DNA of 16,319 nucleotides from Actinomycetota bacterium (GTDB lineage Bacteria > Actinomycetota > Actinomycetes > Nanopelagicales > Nanopelagicaceae), in assembly GCA_009700405.1 (NCBI GenBank), contig WLMD01000024.1, positions 1 through 16,319 on the forward strand, read 5' to 3'. How positions within the stretch are numbered: the first letter of the stretch is position 1; each line of letters begins with the position of its first letter. Under the pieces are notes generated by a model, which saw only the letters and a program-made list of their open reading frames with translations, did no database searches and was not told the origin of the DNA. The translations under genes were made by a program, and so were the position numbers. Below are positions 13,768 through 16,319 of this stretch, in pieces.

Positions 13768-13805
13768 GAGTGCATTCTGCCCTAATGCTGGCAAACCTTC
13801 ATGTT

Positions 13806-15032
13806 TTAGAGATTGAGGTTGACTGGATTCACGATATCGGCCACAAGAAGCAGAAGTGTTAAGCCAGCCAAGATCACAAATACGACCATTGTCAGAGGCG
13901 TCAGTACAGCAACATCAATAGCCGCAGGCCTTGGACGTCCTCGTAATCGAGCGAAGAAGGCGCGAATTTCATCCGCGATAGCAACAGCCATATGGCCGCC
14001 ATCCATCGGCAAGATGGGCAGTAGGTTGAAGACGCCTACAAAGATATTAAGGCTTGCAATAATCATGATAAATGTCGCAAGGCGTTCTGAATTAGTTAAT
14101 TTGGTGCTGCCAACCGCTTGCCCTGAAACTCGAGCCACACCAACGACACCAACTAGACCTTCAGGATCTCGTGTTGCCCCACCTATTGTCTGACTCCAAA
14201 GTTGAGGCACTTTGCCTGGCAAAGCACCAATAGATGTAACCGATGAGGTGAGGAATGTTCGCGTCATGGTGGTGGACTGCTTAATCGCCCCAACTGGATC
14301 ACTTCGGACCGTTGCAATGGTATTTACGATTCCAATGAGGCCATAACTCTTCCCGTTAATAATTCTTTCAGCCGGAACAACGCTGACAATCAAATCTGGA
14401 GCTCCATCGGCATTGGCACTTTGCACTTTAGATGTGCCGCGATCAATACCAATCTCTAATCGCTTTCCCGCTGAGGAGCGGATGAGCTGAACATCTTTTG
14501 ACCACTCTTTAGTGCGAACTCCATTGATAGAAACAATCTTGTCCCCCGGCAGCAATCCGGCTTTCTTGGCAGGTGAGATCAGCGATGACGAGGTACATGC
14601 TTGGTCACCTGTTGCTGGTGGGATGCAATCGCTGACTCGTTCAATCGTTGACGTAACCTGCGTTGTGCCAACTCCCATAAAGAGCGCAACCAGAAGAACG
14701 AACCCCAAAACAAAATGTAAAAAAGAGCCAGCACCAAGAACGATGAGTTTGCGCCCGCCACTAGCTGTATAAAAAGCACGACCCTCTTCGCCCTCAACCA
14801 TCACATCTTTAGGAGACATACCCTCGATACGACAGTAGCCGCCGGCTGGAATTGCCTTAATGCCAAATTCAGTCTCGCCACGCTGGATCGACCAGATGCT
14901 TTTGCCGAAACCTAAGAAAAACTCGGAAACTTTCATTCCAAAGCCTTTAGCCGTGATGAAGTGCCCAAATTCATGAATCATGATGGAGAGCAATAGAGCC
15001 ACGATAAAGGCCAATATTCCAAGTATTTGCAC
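13806..15032 (-). CDS. rseP: Site-2 intramembrane zinc metalloprotease (RseP/Rip1-like)
   Basis: This membrane protease cleaves transmembrane substrates, typically anti-sigma factors, and releases cytosolic regulators. The first membrane helix contains the zinc motif HEFGH (about residues 20-24). A second hydrophobic segment (about 98-120) is followed by one PDZ domain (about 130-220, with GLLPGDKIVSINGVR). A third helix leads to the second active-site motif NLLPILPMDGGH (NxxPxxxxDGG type, about 336-347), and a C-terminal helix ends the protein. Two cysteines (about 136 and 146) sit at the start of the PDZ part, as in Rip1-like actinobacterial proteins. I favour GTG at 15032 because GAGAGG (15041-15046) lies 8 bases upstream; GTG at 15038 is possible but too close. 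The neighbour ispG is downstream, and dxr, usually upstream, is absent. Confidence 0.94.
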   Translation of the reverse strand: MQILGILAFIVALLLSIMIHEFGHFITAKGFGMKVSEFFLGFGKSIWSIQRGETEFGIKAIPAGGYCRIEGMSPKDVMVEGEEGRAFYTASGGRKLIVLGAGSFLHFVLGFVLLVALFMGVGTTQVTSTIERVSDCIPPATGDQACTSSSLISPAKKAGLLPGDKIVSINGVRTKEWSKDVQLIRSSAGKRLEIGIDRGTSKVQSANADGAPDLIVSVVPAERIINGKSYGLIGIVNTIATVRSDPVGAIKQSTTMTRTFLTSSVTSIGALPGKVPQLWSQTIGGATRDPEGLVGVVGVARVSGQAVGSTKLTNSERLATFIMIIASLNIFVGVFNLLPILPMDGGHMAVAIADEIRAFFARLRGRPRPAAIDVAVLTPLTMVVFVILAGLTLLLLVADIVNPVNLNL

Positions 15033-15053
15033 GGGCACATCCTCTCAGGTTGC

Positions 15054-15100
15054 GCAGACAATTGCTGACATATGGCTTACATATTGCTGTCATATTGCAA
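15054..15100. promoter_or_regulatory. Tandem 11-bp direct repeats, probable operator
   Basis: Three head-to-tail 11-bp units read CTGACATATGG (15065-15075), CTTACATATTG (15076-15086) and CTGTCATATTG (15087-15097). Any two agree at 9 of 11 positions. A degenerate fourth copy may precede them: ATTGCTG recurs with the same 11-bp phase (15061-15067 versus 15083-15089). They lie in the divergent region between rseP and the aminotransferase and abut the likely -35 of the latter. Tandem 11-bp direct repeats are typical of OmpR/PhoB-family response-regulator sites, and unit 3 begins with CTGTCAT as in the E. coli Pho box. Which regulator binds, and which gene it controls, is inference. Confidence 0.6.
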
Positions 15101-15122
15101 GCCTTAGCCTTCGTAGTAGCAT
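15095..15122 (+). promoter_or_regulatory. Candidate promoter giving a leaderless aminotransferase mRNA
   Basis: TTGCAA (15095-15100) and TAGCAT (15117-15122) are spaced 16 bases apart. A start site about 7 bases after the -10 coincides with the ATG at 15129. No Shine-Dalgarno precedes that ATG, which agrees with a leaderless transcript, a common arrangement in Actinobacteria. The hexamers match the consensus at four positions each, so this is a moderate call. Confidence 0.4.
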
Positions 15123-15128
15123 CACTCC

Positions 15129-16319
15129 ATGACATCGATTCCGCAGGTTCGCAAACTTGTTACATCAATTCCAGGCCCACGTTCACAAGAAATCCTCAAG
15201 CGCCGTTCAGATGCAGTCTCTTCGGCACTCGGAATGGCTTTCCCTGTAATAGTTGAGAGTGGCGGCGGAGGAATTCTTGTAGATATCGATGGCAACTCCA
15301 TCATCGATATGGGTTCGGGTATCGCAGTAGTGAGCGTTGGTAACAGCGCCGATCGCGTAGTCGCAAATGTCAAGACTCAGGTAGCTGCATTCACCCATAC
15401 ATGTTTTATGGTCGCTCCTTACTTGGGATATATCGAAGTCTGCGAAGCCCTTAATCGTTTAACTCCCGGCACTCATAAGAAGAAGTCGATTCTGCTCAAC
15501 ACTGGCGCGGAGGCTCTAGAGAATGCAGTAAAGATTGCTCGTCATTACACAAAGCGCCAGGCAATTGTCGTTTTCGAACATGCTTATCACGGCCGCACAA
15601 ATCTCACGATGAGCATGACCGCAAAGAGCATGCCCTACAAAGAGGGCTTCGGTCCCTTTGCTCCAGAAATTTATCGCATGCCAATGGCTTATCCATTTAG
15701 ATGGAAAGGCGGTGCTGAGGCATGTGAAAAAGAAGCACTTGATGTAATTATTCATAAGATGGAGAAGGAACTCGGCGCAAAGAATATTGCTGCCATCGTT
15801 ATCGAACCCATCCAAGGTGAAGGTGGATTTATTGTTCCGCCTAAAGGTTTCTTGCCAGGACTATCCAAATTTGCAACTGAGAATGGCATCGTCTTTATCG
15901 CTGACGAAGTCCAAACTGGTTTTGCACGTACTGGAGTGATGTTTGCCAGCGAAGATGAAGGCGTTGTTCCCGATTTGATCGCTACGGCAAAGGGAATCGC
16001 TGGTGGTCTACCTCTTGCAGCCGTTACTGGCCGCGCCGACATCATGGACGCGATCCACGCAGGTGGATTAGGCGGAACATACGGTGGCTCCCCTGTTGCA
16101 TGTGCTGCAGCACTCGGTGCAATTGCAACAATTGAAGAAGATAACTTATGTGCACGCGCTCTTGAGATGGGCGTAATTATTTCTGACGCCCTTCATGCAA
16201 TGGCCGCAAAATATCCAATTATTGGTGAAGTACGCGGACGCGGTGCAATGCAAGCCATTGAATTCGTTATTCCTGGCGGCATTGAGCCAAACCCAGCAGT
16301 TCTTTCAACAATCGTTAAG
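15129..16319 (+). CDS. gabT: 4-aminobutyrate aminotransferase (class III, PLP), C-terminus cut by window edge
   Basis: 397 codons are open to the right edge with no stop. The protein is a class III PLP aminotransferase that most resembles GabT, which moves the amino group of GABA to 2-oxoglutarate, giving succinate semialdehyde and glutamate. Visible motifs: LLNTGAEALENAVKIAR (122-138, PLP phosphate binding), FEHAYHGRT (149-157), VIEPIQGEGGFIVPP (224-238), ADEVQTGFARTG (258-269, with the PLP-contacting D259) and ATAKGIAGGLPLAAVTGR (285-302, with K288 as the Schiff-base lysine), then GTYGGSPVACAAAL. About 40-50 residues are probably missing. Related enzymes acting on 5-aminovalerate or ornithine cannot be excluded. 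The ATG at 15129 has no Shine-Dalgarno. It is divergent from rseP, with an 11-bp repeat operator between. Confidence 0.9.
   Translation, partial: MTSIPQVRKLVTSIPGPRSQEILKRRSDAVSSALGMAFPVIVESGGGGILVDIDGNSIIDMGSGIAVVSVGNSADRVVANVKTQVAAFTHTCFMVAPYLGYIEVCEALNRLTPGTHKKKSILLNTGAEALENAVKIARHYTKRQAIVVFEHAYHGRTNLTMSMTAKSMPYKEGFGPFAPEIYRMPMAYPFRWKGGAEACEKEALDVIIHKMEKELGAKNIAAIVIEPIQGEGGFIVPPKGFLPGLSKFATENGIVFIADEVQTGFARTGVMFASEDEGVVPDLIATAKGIAGGLPLAAVTGRADIMDAIHAGGLGGTYGGSPVACAAALGAIATIEEDNLCARALEMGVIISDALHAMAAKYPIIGEVRGRGAMQAIEFVIPGGIEPNPAVLSTIVK

Noticed and set aside
15054..15100. Tandem repeats read as CRISPR or replication iterons
   Set aside because: The units are 11 bp with no spacers, only three or four copies, and no Cas, DnaA or replication gene is present; an operator is a simpler reading.
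15516..16045. Minus-strand open frames opposite the aminotransferase
   Set aside because: The plus-strand frame shows every class III aminotransferase motif and stays open throughout; the opposite frames show nothing recognisable.

Overview
The window is a compact bacterial chromosome segment. About 15 kb of genes on the minus strand read right to left, and one truncated gene reads rightward at the right edge. The gene order (rseP, ispG, proS ... rimP, nusA, ylxR, infB, rbfA ... truB, ribF, rpsO, pnp, pepR-type M16 peptidase) is the order known from Actinobacteria. The proteins also look actinobacterial: IF2 has a long Ala/Pro/Gly/Arg linker, RseP resembles the Rip1 type, and the peptidase resembles PepR. 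The moderate base composition, very short spacers and missing accessory genes suggest a streamlined lineage such as the freshwater Nanopelagicales (acI). That placement is inference; no marker RNA gene is present.

Layout, in the direction of minus-strand transcription (right to left): rseP (site-2 protease) and ispG (isoprenoid MEP pathway); proS, with a TauE/SafE-family permease coupled to its stop codon; the translation/transcription block rimP-nusA-ylxR-infB-rbfA; truB and ribF, joined by an ATGA overlap; then rpsO, pnp and the 5' part of the M16 peptidase, which runs off the left edge. Spacers range from a 4-base overlap to 130 bases. No convincing intrinsic terminator was found between these genes, so extensive cotranscription is likely, with candidate internal promoters before rimP and rpsO. 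No stretch longer than 300 bases lacks a gene.

Functionally, most of the block serves ribosome production and gene expression: 30S maturation (RimP, RbfA), uS15, IF2, tRNA pseudouridylation, Pro-tRNA charging, NusA and RNA turnover by PNPase. FMN/FAD synthesis (RibF), isoprenoid synthesis and membrane proteolysis are linked to it. The divergent gene at the right edge is a GABA-type aminotransferase.

This is mostly a conserved housekeeping locus, and I see no clear new defence or mobile system. The best unexplained signal is a set of tandem 11-bp direct repeats in the rseP/aminotransferase divergent region. It resembles an operator for an OmpR/PhoB-family response regulator and sits just upstream of what looks like a leaderless promoter. 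Secondary points are the permease between proS and rimP, the absence of dxr and of nrnA/dinF from their usual positions, alternative hairpins in the rpsO leader, and a hairpin that overlaps the ylxR ribosome-binding site.
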